Source: Pseudonocardiaceae bacterium YIM PH 21723
GTDB lineage: Bacteria > Actinomycetota > Actinomycetes > Mycobacteriales > Pseudonocardiaceae
NCBI GenBank assembly: GCA_003600225.1
Contig: QZFT01000025.1
Coordinates: 53,726 to 117,725, forward strand
Length of the DNA: 64,000 nucleotides
Direction of reading: 5' to 3'
The notes beneath the pieces are model-generated. The model worked only from the letters and a program-made list of their open reading frames with translations. It was not told the DNA's origin and did not search any database. Position numbers and translations under genes: made by a program. Below are positions 43,426 to 52,383 of this stretch, one piece after another. Within the stretch, counting starts at the first letter, position 1; every line of letters starts with the position of its first letter.

Positions 43426-44414
43426 CGGCCTGCACCCACCAGCGCCTTGAGGGTGTCCGGGATGCTCCCGGTCGGGGGCAGGATGACCCCGGTGAACCTG
43501 CCGTTCACCACGGCCGCGTCGCCCCGCATGGTGCGCTGGAAATACCTGCCCAGCACGGTGGTGCCCTGCAACGTCGGCCCGAAGGTGTCGTCCAGGCTGC
43601 CGAAGGCGGCCAGGGTGGGGCCGAGATCGCGCAGCGTGGCGGTCAGGTCCGGGCGCACCGTCCGCAGCAGCGTGTCCGCGTCACCACTGGCACCGGCCAC
43701 TGTGGACAGTGTGCTGTTCAGCTTGCCGGTCTGTTCGGACAGCACCTTCAGGGCCGGCGGGAACGTCTGTAGCGCCTGGTCGATCTCGCCGCTGCGCCGG
43801 TTGTAGGTATCGGTCAGCGACTGGGCGGAGGTGAGGATCCGGTCGATCTCTGCGGTCCGGGCGTTGAGCGTGGCGAGGGTGTCGCCCAGGTTCTGGATCA
43901 CCGCCCTGGCCTGGTCGCTGTGTCCGTCCAGGGCCGTGTTCAGCTCGGTCACGATGGTCTTGAGCTGGGCGAGTCCACCGCCGTTGACCAGCGCCGACAG
44001 TGCGGCGAGCGTGTCCTCCACGCTGGCCGCCGCGCCGGTGTGCTCGATGCCGATGGTGTCGCCCTCGGTCATCGCGGCGCCTGCCTTCGGCGGGTGCAGG
44101 GCGATGAACACGTCGCCCAGCGGGGTCGCCTGGCGCAGCTGCGCCGTGGTGCCGGTGGGCAGCGAGACGTCCTTGCGGATGACCATGGTGACCCGCGCGG
44201 TGTAGTTCTCCGCCTCGATCCTGCTCACCCGGCCGACGTCGACACCGTCCACTTTGACGTGTGCCTTGTCCGGCAGGTTCAACGCGTCGGCGAACACCGC
44301 CTTCAGCTGGTAGCTCTCGCCGGGCAGATCCCCGCCGGGCAGCGGCAGATCCGTTGCCGTCACCGAACATCCGGTCAGCAACAGGCAACTCAGAGCCAGC
44401 GCGATGATCCTCAT
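43422..44414 (-). CDS. MCE family lipoprotein, MceE position
   Basis: 330 residues. The signal ends in lipobox LLTGC (Cys16), as usual for the MceE (LprK-like) slot. MCE domain: YQLKAVFADALNLPDKAHVKVDGVDVGRV in adjoining pieces. The helical part follows. It is translationally coupled to both neighbours by ATGA overlaps. Confidence 0.88.
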   Translation of the reverse strand: MRIIALALSCLLLTGCSVTATDLPLPGGDLPGESYQLKAVFADALNLPDKAHVKVDGVDVGRVSRIEAENYTARVTMVIRKDVSLPTGTTAQLRQATPLGDVFIALHPPKAGAAMTEGDTIGIEHTGAAASVEDTLAALSALVNGGGLAQLKTIVTELNTALDGHSDQARAVIQNLGDTLATLNARTAEIDRILTSAQSLTDTYNRRSGEIDQALQTFPPALKVLSEQTGKLNSTLSTVAGASGDADTLLRTVRPDLTATLRDLGPTLAAFGSLDDTFGPTLQGTTVLGRYFQRTMRGDAAVVNGRFTGVILPPTGSIPDTLKALVGAGR

Positions 44415-45469
44415 TTGGACCCCCGCAGCAGTAGCTCGGTGATGCCCAGATCAGGGCCGAAATCGCCCAGCTTGCCGGTCTGGCAGCCGGGCAGCCGGTT
44501 GCCGATCCGGCTGCACAGGGCGGCAAGGATGTCCTTGTTCAGGATCACCTGGTTGCCGTTGACGTGGATCCGGGCCCGGCCGGTGGTCGGATCGACCGCG
44601 TTGCTCAGGTTGTCCAGCATGAGCGGCAGCTGGTCCAGGCCCTCGGCGAGCTCGTTCTGGTGCGCGGCCAAGGTGTCGGTGCTGGTCCTGGCCTTGCGGA
44701 GGGTCTCCCGCAGGGTGTCTTTGTTGGCGCCGACCAGGACGGTCGTCTCGTCCAGCAGCGCGGTCAGTTGCTGCAACGCTGCGGTGAGCTGCGGGGCCTG
44801 CTCGGCGACCAGCGAACTCGCGGTGGCCAGGTTGCCGGTGAACGAGCGGATGGTGTCCTCGTGCTGGGCGGCCGCCGTGGTCAGCTGGTCGACGTTGCGG
44901 ATCAGCCGCATCAACGCGTCCCGGTTCGCCACCCCGATATCGGTCAGCTTCGCGGCCGCGTCCAGCGCCGCCTTCATCTTCTCGCCGTTGCCCGCCAGGT
45001 TGGCGGTTGCCACGTTCTGCGCATCGGCCAGCAGGCTCTTGCCGCCGTCCGTTTTGGACAGTTCCCCGGTCAGCCGGTCCACCGCGGCCAGCACCCGGTC
45101 GATCTCGACCGGGGTCTTGGTGCGGTCCACCGGGATCACGTCACCGTCGGCCATTTGCGGGCCGTTCCGGTAGACCGGGGTGAGTTCGATGTGCCGGTCG
45201 GTGACCACCGAGGGCGACACGGTCACCGCCATCGCGCCGGCCGGAATCCTGGTACCCGGCTTGAGTTTCAGCGTCGCCTTGACCTGGGTGCCGTCCGGCC
45301 GCACATCGGTCACCGTGCCGACCGGGACGCCGAGGACGGCCACGTCATTGCCCACGTACAGGCCCGCCGCATCGGTGAACTGGGCGGTCACCGTGATGTC
45401 CGGAGTGGACGGTGTTCCGCAGCCGGCCACCATGGCGGTCAGCAGGAGAACAGGGATCAGCTTCCTCAT
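44411..45469 (-). CDS. MCE family protein, MceD position, with lipobox
   Basis: 352 residues. MRKLIPVLLLTAMVAGC gives a lipoprotein signal (Cys17). The MCE domain reads ITVTAQFTDAAGLYVGNDVAVLGVPVGTV in two pieces, followed by a long helical region. The lipobox in the D slot, in addition to the E slot, is not the most usual arrangement. Coupled to mceC by an overlapping start. Confidence 0.86.
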   Translation of the reverse strand: MRKLIPVLLLTAMVAGCGTPSTPDITVTAQFTDAAGLYVGNDVAVLGVPVGTVTDVRPDGTQVKATLKLKPGTRIPAGAMAVTVSPSVVTDRHIELTPVYRNGPQMADGDVIPVDRTKTPVEIDRVLAAVDRLTGELSKTDGGKSLLADAQNVATANLAGNGEKMKAALDAAAKLTDIGVANRDALMRLIRNVDQLTTAAAQHEDTIRSFTGNLATASSLVAEQAPQLTAALQQLTALLDETTVLVGANKDTLRETLRKARTSTDTLAAHQNELAEGLDQLPLMLDNLSNAVDPTTGRARIHVNGNQVILNKDILAALCSRIGNRLPGCQTGKLGDFGPDLGITELLLRGSK

Positions 45470-46500
45470 TTGCACCCCTTCACCGCGCCGGAACTGCACA
45501 GCAGGTTGTCCGGAGCCAGCGAGTACGGCAGGTACACATCCACGTAGGGCCCGTTTCCGGTGGCGTTGGCCAGGTATCGGGTGCTCGGCGCCAGCAGCTT
45601 CAAGGAGTCGCCCAGCGCCGCGTCGTTGCGGGCCAGCACGTCGGTGACCTTGTCCAGGTTGGTCAGCAGCGGCTGTATCTGCTCCCGGTTGTCCGCGAGC
45701 AGCCCGGTGAGCTGTTCGACCAGCGCGCGGAAGTCGGTGAGCACCGCGCGGATCAGCTGCTGCTTCTCGACGAGCTTCCTGGCCAGGGTGTCCCCGGCGC
45801 CCAGCAGCGCGATCAGCTGGGCCTTGTCCTTGTTCAGCGTGCTGGTCACGGTGTCGGCGGCGGTCAGCAGCCGGGTGATCTCCTCGGACCGCTTGCCGAC
45901 CACGGCGGACAGGCCCGCCAGGTTCTGCATCGCCTGACCGACCACCTGCGGGGTGTCCCGGAACGCGTCGGACATGGTCGCCAACGCGCTGCGCAACGCC
46001 GCGGGGTCGAACTTCTCCACGGCGGTCCCGCCGGCCTCGATGGCCTTGGACAGGTCGTACGGGACGCCGGTGCGCGCGAGGGGGATCCGGTCGCCGGCCA
46101 GCTCGCCGGGGGAGTCGGTGTCGCTCAGTTCCAGGTAGCGGCCGCCGAGCAGGGTGGCCAGTTTGACCGTCGCCGAGCTCCGGCCGCCCACCTGCACGCC
46201 GGGATCGACCCGGAACTCGGCCAGCACGTGGTCGTCCTCCAGCCGTACCGAGCTGACCTTTCCGATGTGGACTCCGGCCAGCCGGACCTCGTCCCCGGAA
46301 CGCAACCCGCCGGTGCTGGCGAGTTCGGCGGAGTACCGGTCGTCGCCGATTCCCGCGGTGCCCAGTGCCAGGGAGGCCACCACCAGTACGGCGACCAGTC
46401 CAGTGCCGATCAGGCCCAGCCAGACCGGGTTGTACCGGGCCAGTGACCAGCGGCTTCTCGGCCGGTCCTCCGGGGTGTACTTGGCGATTCGCCGTCTCAT
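45466..46500 (-). CDS. MCE family protein, MceC position
   Basis: 344 residues. A charged N terminus, a membrane helix (VWLGLIGTGLVAVLVVASLAL), the MCE domain (YSAELASTGGLRSGDEVRLAGVHIGKV), and a helical region. It ends LLCSSGAVKGCK. ATG 46500 overlaps the mceB stop; a start two codons upstream would be less tightly coupled. Confidence 0.87.
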   Translation of the reverse strand: MRRRIAKYTPEDRPRSRWSLARYNPVWLGLIGTGLVAVLVVASLALGTAGIGDDRYSAELASTGGLRSGDEVRLAGVHIGKVSSVRLEDDHVLAEFRVDPGVQVGGRSSATVKLATLLGGRYLELSDTDSPGELAGDRIPLARTGVPYDLSKAIEAGGTAVEKFDPAALRSALATMSDAFRDTPQVVGQAMQNLAGLSAVVGKRSEEITRLLTAADTVTSTLNKDKAQLIALLGAGDTLARKLVEKQQLIRAVLTDFRALVEQLTGLLADNREQIQPLLTNLDKVTDVLARNDAALGDSLKLLAPSTRYLANATGNGPYVDVYLPYSLAPDNLLCSSGAVKGCK

Positions 46501-47513
46501 CGGCACACCTCGCTGTGTGTGGTGTTGGGGCCGAGGGGAACGGCGGGGGTGCCGGGCAACTGGAGCGCCAGGCTGCAGGCGTAGAGGTTGGCCCAGCTGC
46601 CGTAACTGGAGATCCGGGCCAGCGCAGCCAGGGTGGGCGGCAGTTCCTTGATCGTGCCCTCCACAACGGGAGCTTCGTGCACGAACAGGCCGGCGACCTT
46701 GTTGAACTGCACCAGGTCCGTCCGGATCGGTCCCCGGTTCTCGCGCAACAGGCCGGCCAGTGAGCCGCTCGCCTTGTCGATCTTGTCGATGGCGGCGAAG
46801 GTCTCGTCGGAGTGGCTGTTCACCGTGGACAGCAGCTCGGTGGACTGCCCGATGAGCGCCTCGATGTCGGTGCTGCGACCCGCCAGGTGCTCCAGCGTGG
46901 TGCTCATGCCGGTGAGGACCGCACCGAGGAGTTGGTCGCGTTCGGCGATGGAGCCGGAGAGCTGTGAGATCTGCTGGAGCAGTGTGGCCAATGCCGGTCC
47001 TTCGCCCTGCAGCGTCTGCACCAGGACGGTGGCCAGCTTGTTGACCTCCTCCGGCTGCAGCAGGGTGAACAGCGGCTGGAAGCCGCCCAGCAGCGCGGTC
47101 AGGTCGAGCGGGCCCTCGGTACGGGCCAGCGGAATCCGTTCGCCGGCCGGGAGCGGACTGGAGGCGCCAGTGCCCGGGCGCAGCGCGAGATACCGCTGTC
47201 CGATGAGGTTCTGGTAGCGGATCAACGCCCTGGTGTTGGCGAACACCGGCTGGTCGGCGCGCACCGAGAACGCCACCTCGGCGCGGGTTCCGTTGAGCCG
47301 CACCGCGTCCACCCGGCCGACCTTGACCCCGGCGATCCGCACATCGTCGCCCACCCGCAGCCCGGTGGCGTCGGTGAACTCGGCGACCCGGTCCACAGTG
47401 GACCCGGACACCGTGTTGCGCAGGGTGCCGTAGATGACGCTGAACACCATGGCGGCGGCCGCGATCACCGCCAGCAGTTTCAGCAGTGGGCCGCGGACAT
47501 TGTTCTTCTTCAT
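46497..47513 (-). CDS. MCE family protein, MceB position
   Basis: 338 residues. MKKNNVRGPLLKLLAVIAAA begins a membrane anchor; the MCE domain contains VAEFTDATGLRVGDDVRIAGVKVGRVDAV in adjoining pieces. It ends with paired Cys region ANLYACSLALQLPG and SEVCR. Coupled to mceA and mceC by 4-bp overlaps. Confidence 0.87.
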   Translation of the reverse strand: MKKNNVRGPLLKLLAVIAAAAMVFSVIYGTLRNTVSGSTVDRVAEFTDATGLRVGDDVRIAGVKVGRVDAVRLNGTRAEVAFSVRADQPVFANTRALIRYQNLIGQRYLALRPGTGASSPLPAGERIPLARTEGPLDLTALLGGFQPLFTLLQPEEVNKLATVLVQTLQGEGPALATLLQQISQLSGSIAERDQLLGAVLTGMSTTLEHLAGRSTDIEALIGQSTELLSTVNSHSDETFAAIDKIDKASGSLAGLLRENRGPIRTDLVQFNKVAGLFVHEAPVVEGTIKELPPTLAALARISSYGSWANLYACSLALQLPGTPAVPLGPNTTHSEVCR

Positions 47514-48631
47514 CGCGGTCCCTCCTGCCGGGTGATCGTGCCCGCCACCGGCAGCGGGAAGCGGGGTTCCGGTTCCGGGTTGCCGCAGTTGGGGCCGTTC
47601 AGCTCGCCGTACCGGGGGCAGTCCTTGGCGGTGTACGGCGGGTACGGCACCAGCCCGAGTTTCGCGTCGATCCGGGCGATGCCCTTGTCGTCGAAGATGC
47701 CGATCATCGAGCGCACCCCGCCGGACAGCATCCGGAACATGATCGGTATGTGGTCGGATCGGCGGGCGAGGACCCGGGTGAGTGGTGCCGCGCTGCGCAG
47801 CACACTCGCGGTGTCGCCCGCCGAATCCCGGATCAGGCCCTGCGCCGTCGTTCCGGCGATCTGCGCCCCGGTCAGCGTGGCGATCAGCTGTTGCTGTTTG
47901 TCCACAACGGTCTTGGCGCTGGTCACCATGCCGGACACGGCGTCCAGCAGTTCCGGCGCGGTGTCCCGCAGCGTCTCCAGGCTGCCGGCCAGCTTGGCGA
48001 TGTCGGTGCCCATCTGCGGGGTCTGCGGGGCCAGTTCACGGAGTACCACGTTGCTCTGGTCGATCAGCGAACCGAGCTTGGCGCCCCGGCCCTCCAGGGC
48101 CTGGGCGAGGTTGGTGAGCAGGATGTTCAGCTTGCCCGGTTGCACGGCGGTGAGCAGGGTCTTGGCCTGGTCGAGCGCGGTCTGCAGCTGCACGGTCTGC
48201 GTCGAGTCATCGCCGGGGATGGTGTCCCCGCTGCGCAGGAACCGGCCGTCCTCGTCGCCCGGTACCAGGTCCACAAAGGACGCGCCGAAGATGTTGGCGG
48301 GCAGCACCCTGGCCTTCACCGAGGCCGGGATGTCGGTGGCCGACTCCCGGTCCAGGTCCAGTTTGACCACCCGCTTGGTCTCCGTGGGGGAGTCGCCCAC
48401 CTCGGCGACCGTGCCGACCAGGACGCCCCGCACCTTGACGTCCGACCCGGTCGGCAGCCCATCGCCCACAGTGGACAGCAGCGCGGTGACGTCCAGGCCG
48501 CTGCGGAACACGCCGGCGTATCTGGCGCCCACCAGCCCGGCCAGGATCGCCAGCACCAGCAGGTAGAGCAGGCCGCGGATGGCGAGCACCGAGGTGCTCG
48601 TGGTGCGGCCGGCGGGATCGACGAATGTCAT
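47510..48631 (-). CDS. MCE family protein, MceA position
   Basis: 373 residues. Membrane anchor AIRGLLYLLVLAILAGLVGARYAGVF, MCE domain with VGDGLPTGSDVKVRGVLVGTVAEV in pieces, then the helical region and a Pro-rich C terminus. First mce gene, directly behind the two permease genes. With the five others it should build the hexameric lipid-carrying tube through the envelope. Confidence 0.87.
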   Translation of the reverse strand: MTFVDPAGRTTSTSVLAIRGLLYLLVLAILAGLVGARYAGVFRSGLDVTALLSTVGDGLPTGSDVKVRGVLVGTVAEVGDSPTETKRVVKLDLDRESATDIPASVKARVLPANIFGASFVDLVPGDEDGRFLRSGDTIPGDDSTQTVQLQTALDQAKTLLTAVQPGKLNILLTNLAQALEGRGAKLGSLIDQSNVVLRELAPQTPQMGTDIAKLAGSLETLRDTAPELLDAVSGMVTSAKTVVDKQQQLIATLTGAQIAGTTAQGLIRDSAGDTASVLRSAAPLTRVLARRSDHIPIMFRMLSGGVRSMIGIFDDKGIARIDAKLGLVPYPPYTAKDCPRYGELNGPNCGNPEPEPRFPLPVAGTITRQEGPR

Positions 48632-48635
48632 CTGT

Positions 48636-49442
48636 TCACCCCGAGATCCGGATCTGCGGGTCGAAGCCCCAGAAGACGATGGTCAGCACCATGTCGGCGA
48701 GCACGATCACCACGATGCTGGACCGGATGGCCCGTCCGGAAGCCGCACCGACGCCCTCCGGCCCGCCGCTCGCGTGGAAGCCGTGATAGCAGTGGACCAC
48801 CGTGGACAGCACCACGAAGACCACGGCCTTGAGCACGGACAACGCGATGTCGGTGGGTACCAGGAACTGGTGGAAGTAGTGGTCGAAGGTGCCCGAGGTC
48901 TGTCCGAAGGCGACGTTCAGCACCAGCTCGGTGGCCAGGTAACTGCCGGTCAGCCCGAACAGGTACAGCGGGATGATGGCCAGGAAGGAGGCCAGCATCC
49001 GGGTGGTGACCAGGTAGGGCAGCGAGCGGATCGACATGGATTCCAGGGCGTCGATCTCCTCGGAGATGCGCATCGCCCCCAGTTGCGCGGTGATCCGGCA
49101 GCCCGCCTGTGAGGTAAAGGCGACCGCCGCGATGAGTGGGGCCAGTTCCCGGGTGTTGCCGTACGCGGACAGGAATCCGGTCAGAGGTGCCAGGCCGAGC
49201 AGGTCAAGGGAGTTGTAGCCCTCGACCGCGACCGTGGCCCCGGTGAACGCGGACAGCAGGGCCATCACGCCGATCATCCCGCCACCGACGACGATCGCGC
49301 CGTTGCCCCAGCTGAGGTCGGCCAGCAGCCGGAACACCTCGGCGCGGTAATGCCGGATGGTCAACGGGATCGCGGCGAACGCCCGCACCATGAAGGTCGC
49401 CTGGTGACCCAGCCCGGCCAGTTGCCGGATCGGCGTGGCCAT
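48636..49442 (-). CDS. MlaE/YrbE-type ABC permease B of mce operon
   Basis: 268 residues. MlaE-fold permease with RHYRAEVFRLLADLSWGNGAIVVGGG at the start and the conserved EEIDALESMSIRSLPYLVTTRMLA loop. It shares one base with the preceding permease (TGATG). It pairs with YrbE A; the MceG-type ATPase is not encoded here and is expected elsewhere. Confidence 0.88.
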   Translation of the reverse strand: MATPIRQLAGLGHQATFMVRAFAAIPLTIRHYRAEVFRLLADLSWGNGAIVVGGGMIGVMALLSAFTGATVAVEGYNSLDLLGLAPLTGFLSAYGNTRELAPLIAAVAFTSQAGCRITAQLGAMRISEEIDALESMSIRSLPYLVTTRMLASFLAIIPLYLFGLTGSYLATELVLNVAFGQTSGTFDHYFHQFLVPTDIALSVLKAVVFVVLSTVVHCYHGFHASGGPEGVGAASGRAIRSSIVVIVLADMVLTIVFWGFDPQIRISG

Positions 49443-50227
49443 CAGCCGAGCTTCCCGGGTAAGAGAACCGCGGCCAGCTGACTGATGATCACGTTGACAC
49501 CGAACAGGGTCACCACGGCGAGCACCACGGCGGCGTTGACCGCCTGCGCAACGCCGCCGGGCCCACCGGACGCGGACAGTCCTTTGTGGGCGGCGACCAC
49601 GCCGACGATCGCACCGAACAGCGCCGACTTCACCTCGGCCAGCACCAGATCGGTGGGCGTGGCGAACGCGGCGAACGAGCTCACGTAGGAGCCGGGGGTG
49701 CCGCTCTGCACCAGCACGTTGAACAGGTAGCCGGTGATCACACCGGTGAACACCACGATGGAACACAGGACGAGGGCCACCACCACGATGGCCAGCAGCC
49801 GGGGCGCGACCATGCGCCGGACCGGGGAGATGCCCAGTACCTCCAGCGCGGCGATCTCCTCCCGGATGGTGCGCGCGCCCAGGTCCGAGGTGATCGCCGA
49901 GCCGACCGCGCCGGCCAGCAGCAGCGCGGTGACGATCGGTGCGCCCTGCTGGATGACGCCGAGTCCGGTCGCCGCGCCGAGGAACGAGGTCGCGCCGACC
50001 TGCTGGGCGAGGCTGGACACCTGCACCGAGATGATCACGCCGAAGGGGATCGCCACCAGGATCGTGGGAACGACGGCGACGCCGGTCATGAACCAGGCCT
50101 GCCGGATGAATTCGGGCCAGGGAAACCGGCCGCGGGGGATGTCGGTCAGGATGCTGAAGATCGCGGTCACCGACATGACCAGGATTTTTCCGGCTGTGGC
50201 GAACGACGCGATGCAGCGATCCAGCAT
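49442..50227 (-). CDS. MlaE/YrbE-type ABC permease A of mce operon
   Basis: 261 residues. It has the same fold as its neighbour, with EEIAALEVLGISPVRRMVAPRLLA as the ATPase-contact loop. ATG 50227 has GAGGTG upstream. First gene of the operon, with an operator-like palindrome 49 bp upstream and a divergent TetR gene. Confidence 0.88.
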   Translation of the reverse strand: MLDRCIASFATAGKILVMSVTAIFSILTDIPRGRFPWPEFIRQAWFMTGVAVVPTILVAIPFGVIISVQVSSLAQQVGATSFLGAATGLGVIQQGAPIVTALLLAGAVGSAITSDLGARTIREEIAALEVLGISPVRRMVAPRLLAIVVVALVLCSIVVFTGVITGYLFNVLVQSGTPGSYVSSFAAFATPTDLVLAEVKSALFGAIVGVVAAHKGLSASGGPGGVAQAVNAAVVLAVVTLFGVNVIISQLAAVLLPGKLG

Positions 50228-50275
50228 GGCACCTCGGTTTCCGATGGATTTCCGCTGGGTTTCCGGAGTGCTCTT

Positions 50276-50296
50276 GACCGAACACAGTGTTCGGTC
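50276..50296. promoter_or_regulatory. TetR-type operator between mce operon and tetR
   Basis: GACCGAACAC (50276-50285) and GTGTTCGGTC (50287-50296) are exact complements around a single A. It lies in the 130-bp divergent gap, where binding by the adjacent TetR could control both directions. Confidence 0.75.
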
Positions 50297-50357
50297 GCAT
50301 CGTCTGTGACGCCCGCTACAGTTGTCAAGCAGTCGCTACCGTGAGGAGATCGCCCGT

Positions 50358-50978
50358 ATGCCCTCGGTGACCAGGTCCGTTGCCCGGCACAAGGGTCGCA
50401 GCAGCGAGCTGGAGCAACGCGTGCTGTCCTCGGTGCTGCGGCTGCTCGCCGACGGGACGAGATACACCGAACTGCCTGTTCAGCGCATCCTGGAGGAGGC
50501 CGGCATCGCCCGGTCGACCTTCTACCACTACTTCCCGGACAAGGCCCAGCTACTGATCAAACTGGCCGAGCTGGCGACCGCCGACATCTGGCAGTCCGCG
50601 GAGCAGTGGTGGCGTTCGGACCACTCCGATGGCGAGACCGGACTGGTACCGGTATTGCTCACCGCGATAACACAGGTCCGGGAGAACCGGCTCGTGCTGC
50701 GCGCGATCCGTGAGGTGGCGGCGTACGACCGCACCGTCGCCGAGTACTGGATCAGCCGGATGACGCCGTACCTGGAGTTGTCCCGTTCCCGGCTGGAGGA
50801 GTTGCGGGCGGCGGGCAAGATCGGTGAGTGGGTGGATCCGGCCAGGACGGCGCAGATCATGGCGTGGACGATGGAACGCGTCGTCGGCCTGCACCACATC
50901 CCGCCGGAGGACGACGAGCGCTGGGCCACCGCCCTGGCTCGCAGCGCCTGGCTGATCATCTACGGCGACGCACCCTGA
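50358..50978 (+). CDS. TetR family regulator, likely controlling the mce operon
   Basis: 206 residues from ATG 50358, which has GAGGAG 8-9 nt upstream; an upstream TTG at 50322 would add 12 residues. HTH: YTELPVQRILEEAGIARSTFYHYFPDKAQLL. The C-terminal domain would bind a lipid-like ligand if it regulates lipid import, which is inference from position. Confidence 0.86.
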   Translation: MPSVTRSVARHKGRSSELEQRVLSSVLRLLADGTRYTELPVQRILEEAGIARSTFYHYFPDKAQLLIKLAELATADIWQSAEQWWRSDHSDGETGLVPVLLTAITQVRENRLVLRAIREVAAYDRTVAEYWISRMTPYLELSRSRLEELRAAGKIGEWVDPARTAQIMAWTMERVVGLHHIPPEDDERWATALARSAWLIIYGDAP

Positions 50979-51008
50979 TTGTCAGACCCCATCGCTAGCG
51001 TGCCCTAC

Positions 51009-51929
51009 ATGCCCAACTTCTCCGGAGAACTGACCGAGCGGGAGGCCGCGCTGGCCACTCTCGGGGTGGACACCGCCGCCGAGTCGATCGCCGCCGCCGA
51101 GGAATCGCAACGTTTCGACGACCCGTCGATCTATGAGCCGCCGCCCGGCGTTTCCTTCGCCGAGTACCGGCAAACGGAGCGGTGGAGCACGCCCGGCGGT
51201 GTGCCCACGGCGACCGATATCGAGGTCGCGGGGGTATCGGTTCACGTACTGGAACCACAGCTGCGGGAGGCCAGGGGCACCTACGTGCACCTGCACGGCG
51301 GCGGCTGGAGCCTGGGGTTCAACGACGGGTTCGATGAGGAGCAGCAGCGTCTCGCGGAGGAGACCGGCCTACGGGTGTGGAGCGTGGACTATCGGCTGGC
51401 CCCGGAGCACCCGTATCCGGCGGGTCTGGAGGACGTCCTGGCGGTGTTGCGCGAGGTCCCGGCGGGGATCCGGGTGGTCGGCGGCGAATCGGCGGGCGCA
51501 CACCTGACCGCGCTGGCCCTGCTGGCCTTACGCGATGCGGGCGAGCGCGGTGCCGATGGGGCCGTGCTGAACTACGGCGCCTTCGACCTGGCGGGTACCC
51601 CCAGCTCCGGTGGTCGGCTGGAGCAGCCCTCGGCGTTGTTCCTGCCCGGCGTCGGCCGGGAGCAGCGACGGGACCCGCGCTACTCCCCGCTGTCGGCGGA
51701 CCTGGCCGGCCTGCCGCCCGCCCGGTTCGTCGTGGGAACCCGCGACTACCTGCTGGACGACACGCTGATGATGGAGGCCCGCTGGCGGCAGGTCGCCGCG
51801 ACGGAGCTGGACATCGCGGCGGGCGCGGCACACGGCTTCACCGGTTCGTCGATCACCGTCGCCAAGCTGGCCAATGCCGCGGAACGCCGGTTCCTGGCGG
51901 CTATTGCGGACGGAGCAGCAGCAGGTTGA
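51009..51929 (+). CDS. Alpha/beta hydrolase fold-3 (HSL-like) esterase
   Basis: 306 residues. The oxyanion motif HLHGGGW and the nucleophile elbow VVGGESAGAH are clear, with YRLAPEHPYPA between them; the catalytic Asp and His lie in GTRDYLLDD and AAGAAHGF. This is the hormone-sensitive-lipase family of carboxylesterases. The start is uncertain (ATG 51009, or TTG/GTG up to 30 bp upstream). It follows tetR closely and may be co-transcribed. The end overlaps the MaoC gene by 29 bp. Confidence 0.82.
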   Translation: MPNFSGELTEREAALATLGVDTAAESIAAAEESQRFDDPSIYEPPPGVSFAEYRQTERWSTPGGVPTATDIEVAGVSVHVLEPQLREARGTYVHLHGGGWSLGFNDGFDEEQQRLAEETGLRVWSVDYRLAPEHPYPAGLEDVLAVLREVPAGIRVVGGESAGAHLTALALLALRDAGERGADGAVLNYGAFDLAGTPSSGGRLEQPSALFLPGVGREQRRDPRYSPLSADLAGLPPARFVVGTRDYLLDDTLMMEARWRQVAATELDIAAGAAHGFTGSSITVAKLANAAERRFLAAIADGAAAG

Positions 51930-52362
51930 GCACTTCGGCGGTGAACACACATTCACCGTTCTCGTCGAGGAGCTCGGTGCGAGTGCGCATGATGCCCCGG
52001 TCCGGCTTGGACTTCGACGGCCGCGTCTCCAGCACGGTGGCGCGCAGGCGCAGGACGTCCCCGGGACGTACGGGTCGCAGCCAGCGGAGCGCGTCCGCGC
52101 CGGGGCCGCCGAGGCTGGCGACCGACGAGAGGTAGTGCTCGACGTACAGCCGCATCATCAGCCCGGCGGTCTGCCAACCGCTGGCGATCAGGCCGTCGTA
52201 GGGGCCGTCCGCTGCGGCAATCGGGTCGATGTGCAAGAACTGCGGGTCGTACCGTTTGGCGAACTCGATGATCTCCGATTCACTGACCGAAGCCGTGCCG
52301 AACTCGTACACCGCGCCGGGCTCGTAGTCCTCGAGGTACCGCTCGCTCTTCGGCCGCATCAT
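51901..52362 (-). CDS. MaoC-like (R)-hydratase family protein
   Basis: 153 residues, single hot-dog fold. YEFGTASVSESEIIEFAKRYDPQFLHID carries the hydratase dyad (Asp and His), and GLIASGWQTAGLMMRL follows. It acts on acyl-CoA or acyl-ACP thioesters or binds related ligands. ATG 52362 or 52359 are near-equivalent starts. It is divergent from the KAP NTPase gene. Confidence 0.82.
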   Translation of the reverse strand: MMRPKSERYLEDYEPGAVYEFGTASVSESEIIEFAKRYDPQFLHIDPIAAADGPYDGLIASGWQTAGLMMRLYVEHYLSSVASLGGPGADALRWLRPVRPGDVLRLRATVLETRPSKSKPDRGIMRTRTELLDENGECVFTAEVLNLLLLRPQ

Positions 52363-52383
52363 GATCACAGCCTAGGGGGACGC

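Noticed and set aside
44411..46666. Very long frame fusing mceD with an upstream extension
   Set aside because: The extension is out of frame with the real mceC and mceB; mceD has its own lipoprotein signal at 45469.
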